From contig NZ_FTPS01000001.1 in NCBI RefSeq assembly GCF_900156525.1, positions 2,232,001 through 2,296,000 of the forward strand: DNA of 64,000 bases, written 5' to 3'. Positions 1-8,628 of this stretch are shown piece after piece (position 1 is the stretch's first letter; the number at the start of each line of letters is the position of its first letter). The stretch is from Pontibaca methylaminivorans (lineage in GTDB: Bacteria > Pseudomonadota > Alphaproteobacteria > Rhodobacterales > Rhodobacteraceae). The notes beneath the pieces are model-generated. The model ran no database searches. It worked only from the letters and a program-made list of their open reading frames with translations, and was not told the DNA's origin. A program made the position numbers and the translations under genes.

Positions 1-2488
1 GGCGCTCCGGCGAAACGGGCTTGGTGACGAAACAGTCCATGCCGGCGGCAAGCTGATCCTCGATCTGGTCATCCGCCGCATGGGCCGAGATCGCGATCAG
101 CGGCAGATCCGCCAGCGCAGGGTCGGCATCGGCGCGGATCAGCCGCGCGATCTCGAGCCCGCTTTTCCCCGGCAGGTTCACATCCATCAGCACCAGTTCG
201 AACTGTTGCAGGCGCAGCCGCTCCAGCGCCTCCTCGCCGGTGGCGACGCAGGTCACGTGATGGCCCATCCGTTCAAGATAGGCGCGTGCGACGCGGCGGT
301 TGATTTCGTGATCCTCGACCACCAGCACCTCGAGCGGATCGGCCGCGGGCAGCGGCGCGGGGCGATCGGGCGGCGTCAGCAGAGCCGGATCCGCCAGCGC
401 GAGCGGGACGCAGAGCGTGAACACCGAACCGACCCCGAGGCGGCTTTCGACCCCGAGCGTCGCCCCCATGGCATCGGCGAACTTGCGGCAGATTGCGAGC
501 CCGAGCCCGGTGCCCCCGAGGCTGTGGCCATTGGGGCTGCGTTCCTGCTCGAAGGGCTCGAACACGCGTTCGAGCGCCTCTGCCGAAATGCCGCGCCCGG
601 TATCGCTCACCTCGAAGAAAAAGAGCGGCATCTCCGTACCGGGCACGTGTTTCTGGCGCACCCGCAGCACGACCGTGCCCTCGTCGGTGAACTTGAGCGC
701 GTTCGAGACCAGGTTGAAGAGAACCTGCCGCAGCTTGACCATGTCGCCCCGCACCGCCAGCGGAAGGTCGCCCTGCGCATCGACCAGAACCTGAACCGGC
801 TCCTCGGCGTCTTCGGGGCGCATGAGCAGGGCAATGTCGTGCACGAGTTTCGGGATCGAGAACACCTGTTCCTCGTTCGGGAACTCCCCCCGTTCGGCGC
901 GGGAAAAATCCAGAATGTCATTGAGCAGCCCGAGCAGGTTTTCCGCCGACGAAAGCGCGACCTGCACGTCCTCGTCGCCGCCCGAGTTCGCCCGGTCATG
1001 CGAAAGCTTGCGCAGCATCCCGAGCACCCCGTTCATCGGCGTGCGGATTTCATGGCTCATCATGGCGAGGAATTCGGACTTCGCGCGGGTGGCGGCCTCG
1101 GCCTCGCGGCGGGCGGCGGTATGGGCCGCGACCTCGCCGCGCAGCTCTTCGGTCTGTTCGTTCACCAGGCGCTGGAGCTCGTTGCGGTGCTCGAGAAGCT
1201 CGGCCGCGTTGCGGTCGCGCTCCTCCTGCAGGGCCTGGTTGGTCAGCGCCTGCTGGCGGAAGAATTCGACCGCGGTTTCCATGCGCGCGATCTCGTCCCG
1301 GCCCTCGGGGTGAATCGCGCCGTGCAGCCGCCCGGCGGCCAGGGCGCTCATGCGGTTCGACAGCCGGTCCAGTCGGCGGGTCACGTTGCCGCGAATGTAG
1401 AACCACAGCACCAGCAGCGAAATCAGCATGGCGATCGCGCCGGCGACCAGATTGCGCATCTGCACGTCATGGATCGCGGCGAGCGAATGCACGCCCCGCT
1501 GGCCGGCATGTTCCTGCGCCTGCATGGCCGCCGCATCCGCTTCGTGCCCGAGCAGCAGCGAGGTGCTGCGCAACTGGTTCTGCCCGGCGGCGATCTGCCC
1601 GTCGAGCCGCAGGATGTTGGCCGAGGCGCCAAGCGCGCTCGACTCGCCGGGGCGGGCCTCGGTCAGCAGGGTGATCTTTTCGAGCAGCTCCGCCGCCTGC
1701 AGCGCCCGGCCGGGGTCGCGCACCGACGCGATGCGCCGCCTGAGAATTTCGATTCGCTCGATCAGCCCCGCCTCGAGATCCTGCAGCGTCTCTGGATCGC
1801 CGATGCCGCCGATCCGGTTCGCCATCAGCCCGATTTCCGAACTGCGCGAGCGCAATTCGAACATCAGACCAAGCTGGAACAGATCCACCTCGATCAGCTT
1901 GTCGAGCGCATCGAGCCGGCTGTTCTCGGATCCTTCGCCCTCCGCGCTCAGGTCATAGATGTTCGAGATCATCGCCGATGTGCCCATCTGCGCGTTAGCG
2001 ACCAGGGTATCGGCCATCTCGAGCAGGATATTGGTGGCCTCGCCGACCACCGCGAGCTTGGCATCGCGCTGCTGGGTCTGGGCAATGCGCTGGCGCACCA
2101 GGTCGTCAAGCGCCGTCATCTGTTCCCCGACCTGCCGGAGCGTCGCGAGGATCCGCCCGTAGCCCGGCCCGCTGGCCGGGCCGTGCTTGTCCTCGAGCCG
2201 CTGTTCGAGCGCCAGGATCTGCGTCAGGAGGAAATCCGACCGTTGGCGGCGCTGGGCCTGGGTGCGCACCTGCGCCAGTTCGGGGGCAAGCGCAACGATG
2301 CGGGCGCTTTCCTCGGCGATGGTGCGCACCTCGGCGATCATCGGAATGGTTTCGTCGATCATGGCGGTCTGTTCGCGCGCCACATCGCGCAGTTCGAACC
2401 AGCCGAAAATATCCGCGAGCACCGGCAGACCGGCGATGACGGCAAAGGCCAGCAGCAGCCGCGCGCCCAATCCTGCGTTTCCGAACAT
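1..2488 (-). CDS. torS: TorS-like hybrid sensor histidine kinase, partial (C-terminus beyond left edge)
   Basis: Inner-membrane hybrid kinase that, with a periplasmic TorT protein, senses TMAO-like compounds. The first membrane segment is near residues 10-28. A long periplasmic sensor region follows, then a second membrane segment near 343-364, a HAMP region, a short coiled coil, and a HisKA domain with the phospho-accepting His in MMSHEIRTPMNG (His479). A HATPase domain with DTGRGIS and GGTGLGLAI follows, then a receiver with Asp769 in LMDVNLPG. Reading continues off the window; TorS normally also carries an Hpt domain, which would lie outside. The start is the ATG whose complement is 2486-2488. 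It is divergent from torT with about 53 bases between the starts, which supports the pairing. No TorR regulator or reductase genes are in view. Confidence 0.88.
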   Translation of the reverse strand, partial: MFGNAGLGARLLLAFAVIAGLPVLADIFGWFELRDVAREQTAMIDETIPMIAEVRTIAEESARIVALAPELAQVRTQAQRRQRSDFLLTQILALEQRLEDKHGPASGPGYGRILATLRQVGEQMTALDDLVRQRIAQTQQRDAKLAVVGEATNILLEMADTLVANAQMGTSAMISNIYDLSAEGEGSENSRLDALDKLIEVDLFQLGLMFELRSRSSEIGLMANRIGGIGDPETLQDLEAGLIERIEILRRRIASVRDPGRALQAAELLEKITLLTEARPGESSALGASANILRLDGQIAAGQNQLRSTSLLLGHEADAAAMQAQEHAGQRGVHSLAAIHDVQMRNLVAGAIAMLISLLVLWFYIRGNVTRRLDRLSNRMSALAAGRLHGAIHPEGRDEIARMETAVEFFRQQALTNQALQEERDRNAAELLEHRNELQRLVNEQTEELRGEVAAHTAARREAEAATRAKSEFLAMMSHEIRTPMNGVLGMLRKLSHDRANSGGDEDVQVALSSAENLLGLLNDILDFSRAERGEFPNEEQVFSIPKLVHDIALLMRPEDAEEPVQVLVDAQGDLPLAVRGDMVKLRQVLFNLVSNALKFTDEGTVVLRVRQKHVPGTEMPLFFFEVSDTGRGISAEALERVFEPFEQERSPNGHSLGGTGLGLAICRKFADAMGATLGVESRLGVGSVFTLCVPLALADPALLTPPDRPAPLPAADPLEVLVVEDHEINRRVARAYLERMGHHVTCVATGEEALERLRLQQFELVLMDVNLPGKSGLEIARLIRADADPALADLPLIAISAHAADDQIEDQLAAGMDCFVTKPVSPER

Positions 2489-2541
2489 TGCACTCCCTTG
2501 CCGGTCGGGGTTCTATGACTCCCAGCCTACAGGGATTTGTC

Positions 2542-3603
2542 ATGACCGGAAGAACAAGGTTGCGCCTGCCGCTGATCCTCGCCTGCCTGCTGATGCCTGC
2601 CGCGGCCCTGGCGGAGACCTGGGCGCTCGAGCAGCGCACGATTCCGTTCGATTACGACAGCCCTGCGGTGCCGCTCGATTACGAGCCGCTCGAGCGGGCC
2701 GAGCAGGACTGGAACTTCTGCGTGGCCCTGCCGCACATGAAGGACGCCTATTACCTCAGCATGAATTACGGCATGGTCGAAGAGGCGCGCCGCCTCGGTG
2801 TCCGTTTCCACATGCTCGACGCCGGCGGCTATCCCAACCTCGACCGCCAGATCGAACAGATCGAGGATTGCGTCGCGCAGGGGGCCGATGCGCTGATCGT
2901 GGTGACGGTGTCCTACGAGGGACTGAGCCCGGTGATCGCGCGCATTTCCCGACAGATCCCGGTCATCTCGGCGGTAAATGACATCGCCAACGAGGGAATC
3001 TCCGCCAAGGCCGCGGTGTCCTGGTACGATATGGGAAATGCCGCAGCCCGGGTGATCGCCGAACGCCACCCCAAGGGGTCGGAGCCGGTCGATCTGGCCT
3101 GGTTTCCGGGGCCCGAAGGGGCGGGCTGGGTGCAGTTCGTCGAGGCGGGCTTTCGCGACGGGATCCGCGAAAGCTCGGCCCGGGTGGTGGCGACGCAGTT
3201 CGGCGATACCGGCCGCGAAATCCAGGTGCGGCTGGTCGAGGAGGTGCTCGATGCCCACCCCGGCATCGCCTATCTGGTCGGCAGCGCACCCACGGCCGAA
3301 GCGGCCATTTCCGTACTGCGCGCGCGCGGCCTGTCGGATCGTGTTGGAATCGTTTCGGATTACATGACCCACGCGGTCTATCGGGCGCTCCGGCGCGGAC
3401 GGGTCATTGCCGCGCCGACGGATTTTCCGGTCATGCAGGGGCGGCTTGCGATCGAGATGGCGGTGCGTGCGGTGGAAGGGCGGCTTGAAGTCCGCCATGC
3501 CGGTCCCCGGATCCAGTTGGTCACCCCCGAAAACGTGCGGGAGATCGGCCCCGAGGGTTCGCTTGCGCCACCGGATTTCGTGCCGGCCTTCGTGTTCGAG
3601 TGA
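2542..3603 (+). CDS. torT: TorT-like periplasmic ligand-binding protein
   Basis: A 353-residue periplasmic-binding-protein fold that in the TorT/TorS systems binds TMAO and controls the TorS kinase. A Sec signal peptide is clear, with hydrophobic LPLILACLLMPAAALA and a likely cut after ALA at about residue 24. The mature part has the type I binding-protein pattern (WNFCVALPHMKDAYY, QIEDCVAQGADALIVV). The start at 2542 is preferred to the upstream in-frame ATG at 2488 because AGGGA lies 6 bases before it and the signal peptide follows directly. It is divergent from the torS-like gene. The family call is firm; the true ligand cannot be read from sequence. Confidence 0.87.
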   Translation: MTGRTRLRLPLILACLLMPAAALAETWALEQRTIPFDYDSPAVPLDYEPLERAEQDWNFCVALPHMKDAYYLSMNYGMVEEARRLGVRFHMLDAGGYPNLDRQIEQIEDCVAQGADALIVVTVSYEGLSPVIARISRQIPVISAVNDIANEGISAKAAVSWYDMGNAAARVIAERHPKGSEPVDLAWFPGPEGAGWVQFVEAGFRDGIRESSARVVATQFGDTGREIQVRLVEEVLDAHPGIAYLVGSAPTAEAAISVLRARGLSDRVGIVSDYMTHAVYRALRRGRVIAAPTDFPVMQGRLAIEMAVRAVEGRLEVRHAGPRIQLVTPENVREIGPEGSLAPPDFVPAFVFE

Positions 3604-3620
3604 TGCGGATACGGCGGATC

Positions 3621-3640
3621 CGGGGGCCCGCAGGCCCCCG
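3621..3640. terminator. Hairpin between convergent torT and a small gene
   Basis: Perfect 8-bp stem (CGGGGGCC / GGCCCCCG) with a 4-base loop, 18 bases after the torT stop and 11 bases after the stop of the convergent small gene at 3651. It has no T-run, so it is a candidate bidirectional terminator only. Confidence 0.5.
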
Positions 3641-3650
3641 GGGTGCGGGG

Positions 3651-3752
3651 TCAGAATCCCGCGAAATATTTCCCGATCAGCACCAGCGCCGCGGTGATGG
3701 CGATGATGATGATCCAGGAAACGACCACATGGGCCGCGCCGTCTTTCTTCAT
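3651..3752 (-). CDS. Small single-span membrane protein, 33 residues, unknown function
   Basis: Short reading frame beginning MKKDGAAHVVVSW, followed by one strongly hydrophobic segment (WIIIIAITAALVLIG) and a short KYFAGF tail. It looks like a one-span inner-membrane micropeptide with its N-terminus probably in the cytoplasm. GGAGG lies 7 bases before the ATG, one of the better ribosome sites in the region, and is the main support. I compared it with NapE/TorE because of the neighbouring tor genes, but the GGYGF pattern of that family as I remember it is absent. Function is unknown. Confidence 0.5.
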   Translation of the reverse strand: MKKDGAAHVVVSWIIIIAITAALVLIGKYFAGF

Positions 3753-3853
3753 GGTCTGTCCTCCGGGCCGGCCTTGCGCACGGGCAGAACCGGCGCCGAT
3801 GAATCCCGGAACGGCGCCTGGCCCGCAGGGCGGGCAGGCGCGGTGAAGAAGCC

Positions 3854-4285
3854 TCAGCCGCGGAGCGGCGAGGCTCCGGCAGAAGGGAACAGGGGCGGTG
3901 CGCGGATCGGGGCGTGGCTCTCCGGCGTGGCGCGGCGGGGCAGGGCGCTTGCCCGCGCCCAGGCTGGGCGGCGGCCGGCCGACAGCAGAACTGCTGGTGC
4001 ACGGTCCGCAATGACATCCGCCGCCGGACCCGGCGGGCCCGCGGGCTCGTCGTCCGCCCGAGCCGCCACGCGGGGCTGCGGTTCGTTGCCGGCCAGCAGG
4101 AAACGGGGCTGATCGAAAAGGCGCTCGTCCCCGCCCGGCCCGGCATTCGCATGGGGTGCGAGGATGAGGCAGAGCAGGGCGACAATGGCAAGGACGCCGG
4201 CCAGCCGGGGCAGCAGTCCGGGATGCGGGGCATCGGTCGCTTCCGGCAGGCGGGATGACAAGGGCGGACCTCCAGGCCGGGTCAT
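3854..4285 (-). CDS. Possible secreted hypothetical protein
   Basis: Open frame of about 143 residues. The N-terminal part carries a plausible signal sequence (LAGVLAIVALLCLILAPHANA). The rest is Pro/Ala/Arg-rich with no recognisable domain. It lies upstream of the 33-residue membrane protein on the same strand. There is no clear ribosome site at the ATG (complement 4283-4285), and an upstream in-frame start at 4333 is also open. Low-complexity frames of this length are common by chance in such GC-rich DNA. The rest of 3753-4370 holds nothing I recognise. Confidence 0.3.
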   Translation of the reverse strand: MTRPGGPPLSSRLPEATDAPHPGLLPRLAGVLAIVALLCLILAPHANAGPGGDERLFDQPRFLLAGNEPQPRVAARADDEPAGPPGPAADVIADRAPAVLLSAGRRPAWARASALPRRATPESHAPIRAPPLFPSAGASPLRG

Positions 4286-4370
4286 GCGATCGTCAGCATA
4301 TGCACACGCAGCCGCGGCCGCGCAAGAGAGCACCCCGACCCGGACCCGCCGCAGGCGCGCCGCCCGGCTG

Positions 4371-5078
4371 TCAGCCCGAGGAACACTCCGAATCGCGAAG
4401 CTCGTTCAGAAACGACAGCGCCTCGTTGTCGTTCCAGTCGAGCACGCCGAGAATTTCCTCCGATATGACATCGACGGTGGTCCGCCGTTCCATCGCCAGC
4501 CGGCGCAGCCGGTCATAGGCTTCCTTTTCCGACCGATTGCTGGTCAGCATCATGGCCAGCTTGGCGCGCTCCACCGTCCGGCAGGTTTCCAGCTTGGCCC
4601 CCAGCCGGCTGAGGGCGGAGCGCAGCTTCTGTTCGCGCCGATAGTTGTTCACCGTCACCAGCAGGTTGGTGAGGATGCCGAACGGCCGGATCGGCAGCCC
4701 GATGACGGCATTGGCGCGCATTCGCAAAAGACGGTCGATCGCAAGCGGGCTTTCGTAATCAATGACCGCAATGAGCACCGCGGGCGGAGCGCTTGCATTC
4801 CACTGAAATGTCTCGTTGTCCTCGATCACCTTGTCGACCATGACGAAAACGACGTCGATATCCTCACCGTAATCCGGCGGCGGGGGCCAGACTTCGTTTA
4901 CCCGGCAACCGATCCTGACCAGATGGGATTTGAGCGCGGCGCCCTCGCTGATTTTAGGCTGGACCAGAAGGATACGCAGCGAACGGAGATCCTTGACAAA
5001 GACCGGACTCTCCTTTTCACCGGACTCATGTAAGGCACGAGCAGCTCGCATATCGGGGGCCTTTTGCTGGGGAGCCAT
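4371..5078 (-). CDS. AmiR-type ANTAR antitermination regulator
   Basis: RNA-binding regulator of the AmiR family. The N-terminal half is a pseudo-receiver (LRSLRILLVQPKISEG...), followed by a helical linker. The C-terminal three-helix ANTAR domain is LRSALSRLGAKLETCRTVERAK with MLTSNRSEKEAYDRLRRLAM. ANTAR proteins bind nascent mRNA and stop premature termination. It lies directly downstream of an AmiC-like gene; in the amidase system AmiC holds AmiR inactive until ligand binds. The start is uncertain: I chose the ATG at 5078 (AAGG about 11 bases upstream). The frame stays open to 5195, which would overlap amiC. Likely targets are the neighbouring hydantoinase and permease transcripts (inference). 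Confidence 0.82.
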   Translation of the reverse strand: MAPQQKAPDMRAARALHESGEKESPVFVKDLRSLRILLVQPKISEGAALKSHLVRIGCRVNEVWPPPPDYGEDIDVVFVMVDKVIEDNETFQWNASAPPAVLIAVIDYESPLAIDRLLRMRANAVIGLPIRPFGILTNLLVTVNNYRREQKLRSALSRLGAKLETCRTVERAKLAMMLTSNRSEKEAYDRLRRLAMERRTTVDVISEEILGVLDWNDNEALSFLNELRDSECSSG

Positions 5079-5127
5079 TCGGGGTTCTACCTTGCGTTCG
5101 AAAGACCATGAGACGGGACACATTTCT

Positions 5128-6306
5128 CTAACAGCGGATCTTGCTGGGCCGGACCGTTGAAAGCTGGTCGTGAATATCGAATAACCCGTCATCATTCAGC
5201 GTGTAATTGGCCTGATAAGGGTCGGGACGTATGGCTTCGCTTGAGGCGGCAATAATGTCGAATTGCCCGTCTTCTCTCACCGCCCCGATCTTTGGCCAGA
5301 TATAGCGATGCGAATTGGACGGGTCGATGGTGACGCGCCCCTGCGGTGAATTGAACGAGGACGTGAAAATTGCCGACCGTATCTGGTTGAAATTGTCCGA
5401 ATCGCAATTCTGCATGGCCTGCGCAACCACATGGGTCTGCGTATAGGCCGCTTCCCAGCACATATTGACGCTCACCGGCTTTCCTTCGCTCGCCTGATAT
5501 CGTTGCAGGCAAAGCCGGTTCATCGGATTGTCCTGCGACTGGAAATATGCGGCGGCCGTTATATGGCCAATGGCGGCGGCACCGATTTCCTTTATGTCGG
5601 CCTCGCTCGTCGTCAGGCTCGCGACCGGGAGCTGCTGCGCGTCGAGACCGCTTTCCGCATAGGCCCGGTAGAAGTTCACATTCGAGCTGCCGACGAAATT
5701 GTTGAATATGACGCTCGGCCTGCGGCGGTTTATCTCCTTGATCAGCAAGTAGAACTCGTCCAGGGACGCATCTTCGCGCAGATAGTGCTCGCCGATGATT
5801 TCACCGCCGTTCGAGCGGACCAGTTCGCCCATGATCCGGCCCGATTCACGCGGCCACACATAATCGGACCCGACGATAAAGACCCGCGGATCGTAATGTT
5901 CGAGAAGGTAGCTGCCAAGGAAAAAGCTGTTCTGGTTCGGAACGGCCCCGAAATAGACAGCGTTCCCCGAATATTCGAAACCCTCGTATTGCGCCGGATA
6001 ACACAGAAGCCCGGCTTCCCTGTCGAGCACGCTCAGAACGGCCTTGCGCTGGCTCGAGGTATAACATCCCAGGATCACCCGGACCGATTTTTCGGTCAGA
6101 AGCTCCTGTGCCATTTTCTCGTAAGCCGATGTTTCGCCTTTGGGGTCGCCATATACGGCATTCAGCCGGCGCCCGTTTATTCCCCCATCGGCATTTATTT
6201 CTTCAATTGCAAATCTGGTGGCTGACAACATGCTGCGTTCGGTAACCGATGTCCACCCGGATGTCGAAAACAGAACGCCTATGTTGATGTCATTGTCAGA
6301 CGGCAT
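5128..6306 (-). CDS. AmiC-like cytoplasmic ligand-binding sensor
   Basis: A 392-residue protein of the amide/urea-binding branch of periplasmic-binding proteins (INIGVLFSTSGWTSVTERSML, GREIIGEHYL-like second lobe, NFVGSSNVNFYRAY). It has no signal peptide: the fold begins within ten residues of the start. That is the mark of AmiC, a cytoplasmic sensor controlling AmiR, rather than of an ABC transporter subunit. GGAGG lies 9 bases before the ATG. The gene is followed by the AmiR-type gene, and the hydantoinase and NCS1 permease genes lie upstream on the same strand. The ligand is probably a substrate or product of that pathway; this is inferred from context. Confidence 0.85.
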   Translation of the reverse strand: MPSDNDINIGVLFSTSGWTSVTERSMLSATRFAIEEINADGGINGRRLNAVYGDPKGETSAYEKMAQELLTEKSVRVILGCYTSSQRKAVLSVLDREAGLLCYPAQYEGFEYSGNAVYFGAVPNQNSFFLGSYLLEHYDPRVFIVGSDYVWPRESGRIMGELVRSNGGEIIGEHYLREDASLDEFYLLIKEINRRRPSVIFNNFVGSSNVNFYRAYAESGLDAQQLPVASLTTSEADIKEIGAAAIGHITAAAYFQSQDNPMNRLCLQRYQASEGKPVSVNMCWEAAYTQTHVVAQAMQNCDSDNFNQIRSAIFTSSFNSPQGRVTIDPSNSHRYIWPKIGAVREDGQFDIIAASSEAIRPDPYQANYTLNDDGLFDIHDQLSTVRPSKIRC

Positions 6307-6639
6307 ATCAGCAAGCCTCCGTTAAGTTACAGGGCAGGCGGCAATACCAAAACCTGAACCTGTGCCTGAAATATTCATCGACCACGGGATTGAATGTTGC
6401 ATGTCCGCCGCTGCCGTTCAATTCATGGATGATGCCCGGGGCGAAGAGGGCCGGCGCTCGGGCTGTGGTTGATCCATGGGCGGAAATTCACTCATTTCGG
6501 GCGTGATCCTGCCCTGATGCTGCCATGTTCAGTGTCGAAGATGGACAGGGCCTGGCCCGGTGGCCGGGGGCTTGTCGCATCTGCTGGCGGGGTGGGTTGC
6601 AGCCGCTCCGGGCTGCAACCTTCTGTTTCGAGCACAGGC
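6307..6639. other. Intergenic region between NCS1 permease and amiC-like gene
   Basis: About 333 bases without a convincing gene. It contains the perfect hairpin at 6595-6620 just after the permease stop and the ribosome site of the amiC-like gene. Several short frames here have no ribosome site or family resemblance. I could not place a confident promoter for amiC. Confidence 0.6.
6595..6620 (-). terminator. Perfect 10-bp hairpin after the NCS1 permease gene
   Basis: GGTTGCAGCC and GGCTGCAACC form a perfect 10-bp stem with a 6-base loop, 20 bases downstream of the permease stop in its direction of transcription. There is no following T-run. It probably separates the permease from amiC, and could be read through or acted on by AmiR. 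Confidence 0.55.
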
Positions 6640-8274
6640 TCAACCGGCCCCGACCGGCGCCTTGATCGGTTCGGATTCGCGGACATATTGCCCGGCTTCG
6701 ACCCGTGCCGCCTTCAGGAACTCGCTCTGGTCCGACGCGCAGGCGAGGCAGATCGGAGCATGTCCGGCCGACGGATCGCGATCCATTTCATGGGCGATAT
6801 AGGCCTGGTGACAGACATGGCAGCGAATTCTCGCTGACCAGGGATCGTCGACCTCGTTGCGGGGGTCGTGCGGGCGGTCCATGATGTACCAGTTCATCCG
6901 CGCGATGCCGAGCGACGCCGCGTAAATGGCGACGGCAATGACCAGCGTGACCGGAGGGCCCCAGATGCCGCCAAAGCTGCCGCCAAAGATCAGCATCAGG
7001 CAGCCCGTGATCGAGGCGATGATCCATGCGCCAAGCCCGCCCGGATTGATCATCGGAACGCGGCCCGGCCGGAATTCGAGCATGTCGGCCTTGACCCCGC
7101 GCAGATAGCACCAGCCGATATGCGTCATGGCGACACCGACCCAGGCAACGATGATGACGCCCTGGAACTGCAATGTCAGAAGCAGATAATCGAAGACGTT
7201 GGTGAGCATCACGAGGAATATCACCACGGTCATGATGATCACCCAGACCGTCCGCGGCCATGAAATCTTGAACGCCCGTGCAAAGAAGTTCTGCATGTTC
7301 GTCGATGACAGATAGAAGTTGATCGTGTTGATCCGCGTCTGGCTGGCCCAGACGAGGATGACGCCGAACGGCCCCATCAGCGCAACGATGCCGATGATCG
7401 CGGAGGTCTCGGAAAGCTCGCCCTCGATCGGAATCGTATGGGCGATGAAGATCCCGATGGCGCCGTTGATGAGCAGCGTCACCACGTAGAACGGAATGCC
7501 GAAGCTGAAATTACCGTTCGCCGGCGCATCTTCCTTGCGGCCGAACCGGGCCACGTCCCATGTCATCATCACGACGACCCAGACGCCCATGTAGACGGTG
7601 AACGCGAACCACCACCCCGGAACGCCGAGATCGGCCTCTACGGCCGGAAAATAGGTCAGCCATTCGCCGGAATAACCATGTCTTGCCGAAGCCCAGATCA
7701 CGCAGGCGATGAGCCCGAACACATAGAGCGGCAGCAGGATCCCGTTGATCCGGTCAAGCCAGGTTCTCACCCCGCGCATGACCAGCGGTGCGCTGTAAAG
7801 ACAGACGATGAAATACCAGAGGCTCATCGGCCCGCCGAAATAGTCCTGCAGCGCGATGGCCACGATCGAGCCTTCGGCGATCGCGTAATAGGTGATCGTC
7901 ACGCCGAACAGCAGGGCGGCGAATGTCGCGCCGACCTGGCCGAAGACCGCCCGTGAAAACAGGGCGACGCTGGTGCCGCTGCGCGCGGAAAACCGTGCCG
8001 CCACGTTGCAGAGGAGGCCGTAAACCACGGTGGACAGGGCAATCCCGATCAATGTGTCCACGGTGCCGACGGTCAGCGCGACGGTGCTGCCGACCACAAC
8101 CCAGAACATGGCGCTCATGAGGCCGAACCATGCCATGGATAGTGAAAAACGAGAACTTCGCCAGGTTGGCGGAACGATATGCAGCGAAAAATCTTCGGCT
8201 GCGGCCTGGCGAAGGACTTCCGGTTCGTCCTGATATATGATTTCCGGTTCTGGAATTCCGCTGGCGGTGGTCAT
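6640..8274 (-). CDS. NCS1-family permease with C-terminal four-cysteine tail
   Basis: Nucleobase/hydantoin-type cation symporter of about 544 residues, longer than the usual 450-500. Twelve hydrophobic segments are expected; SLSMAWFGLMSAMFWVVVG, FGVTITYYAIAEGSIVAIAL and ITGCLMLIFGGSFGGIWG are typical of the NCS1 (purine-cytosine permease/Mhp1) family. After the last span comes a cytoplasmic tail with CHVC (Cys485, Cys488) and CLAC (Cys509, Cys512), arranged like a small zinc ribbon. The gene sits between hydantoinase A/B and AmiC/AmiR-like regulators on the same strand, so it probably imports the hydantoin-like substrate. The ATG at 8274 follows GGGAG at about 8 bases. Confidence 0.88.
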   Translation of the reverse strand: MTTASGIPEPEIIYQDEPEVLRQAAAEDFSLHIVPPTWRSSRFSLSMAWFGLMSAMFWVVVGSTVALTVGTVDTLIGIALSTVVYGLLCNVAARFSARSGTSVALFSRAVFGQVGATFAALLFGVTITYYAIAEGSIVAIALQDYFGGPMSLWYFIVCLYSAPLVMRGVRTWLDRINGILLPLYVFGLIACVIWASARHGYSGEWLTYFPAVEADLGVPGWWFAFTVYMGVWVVVMMTWDVARFGRKEDAPANGNFSFGIPFYVVTLLINGAIGIFIAHTIPIEGELSETSAIIGIVALMGPFGVILVWASQTRINTINFYLSSTNMQNFFARAFKISWPRTVWVIIMTVVIFLVMLTNVFDYLLLTLQFQGVIIVAWVGVAMTHIGWCYLRGVKADMLEFRPGRVPMINPGGLGAWIIASITGCLMLIFGGSFGGIWGPPVTLVIAVAIYAASLGIARMNWYIMDRPHDPRNEVDDPWSARIRCHVCHQAYIAHEMDRDPSAGHAPICLACASDQSEFLKAARVEAGQYVRESEPIKAPVGAG

Positions 8275-8628
8275 TTTTATTCTCCCGTTGGCTGGCTTTC
8301 GCCAATGTCCGGGCTGTCAGTGAAAACGCAGTCACCTGTGCCCGGTGATTGCCATTTGCGAATGTCGCACATGGTGTTTTCAGATATGGCCACCTTGAAA
8401 TCTCAGGGTCTTCCGATCGCTTCTCCGAGCATGCTGATGAAAAAAATTCGGGCGCAGAAATATTCCGGTTCCGTGTTCATACTTGGCAGTTTCTTGTTTT
8501 GAATACCGGCACTCTCAGGCGGGAACTTTTCACCATCAATTCACTCGGGCTCCTGATCCTCGGGTTCAAGGGGACATTGTGGATGAGGCGGCGACCCAAG
8601 CCGCCTCATCCTGACAAGGCGCTGTCGA
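8275..8628. other. Intergenic leader between hyuB and the NCS1 permease
   Basis: 354 bases without a convincing gene. A 12-bp perfect hairpin (8581-8611) lies just after hyuB. The remainder is AT-richer than the neighbouring genes and forms several weak hairpins, including TGGC-GAAA-GCCA just before the permease ribosome site. I searched by eye for paired hexaloop hairpins with A1 and G4 (the ANTAR RNA target) and found no convincing pair. Confidence 0.6.
8581..8611 (-). terminator. 12-bp hairpin downstream of hyuB
   Basis: GGATGAGGCGGC and GCCGCCTCATCC form a perfect 12-bp stem around a 7-base loop, about 17 bases after the hyuB stop. There is no clear U-tract. As the first strong hairpin after hyuA-hyuB, it is the natural place for termination or for AmiR-controlled read-through into the permease gene. 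Confidence 0.6.

Noticed and set aside
80-2518. 812-codon open frame on the plus strand
   Set aside because: It is the antisense shadow of the torS-like kinase; the minus strand shows clear HAMP, HisKA, HATPase and receiver motifs.
3651-3752. Small membrane peptide read as TorE/NapE because it lies beside torT
   Set aside because: The GGYGF pattern I associate with that family is missing; only size and one membrane span agree.
5128-6306. Urea/amide ABC transporter binding protein
   Set aside because: No signal peptide and no permease or ATPase genes nearby; the adjacent ANTAR gene points to AmiC-type regulation.
8275-8628. Paired A1/G4 hexaloop hairpins (ANTAR target) in the permease leader
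   Set aside because: Scanning by eye gave no hexaloop with more than a trivial stem. A covariance search is needed.
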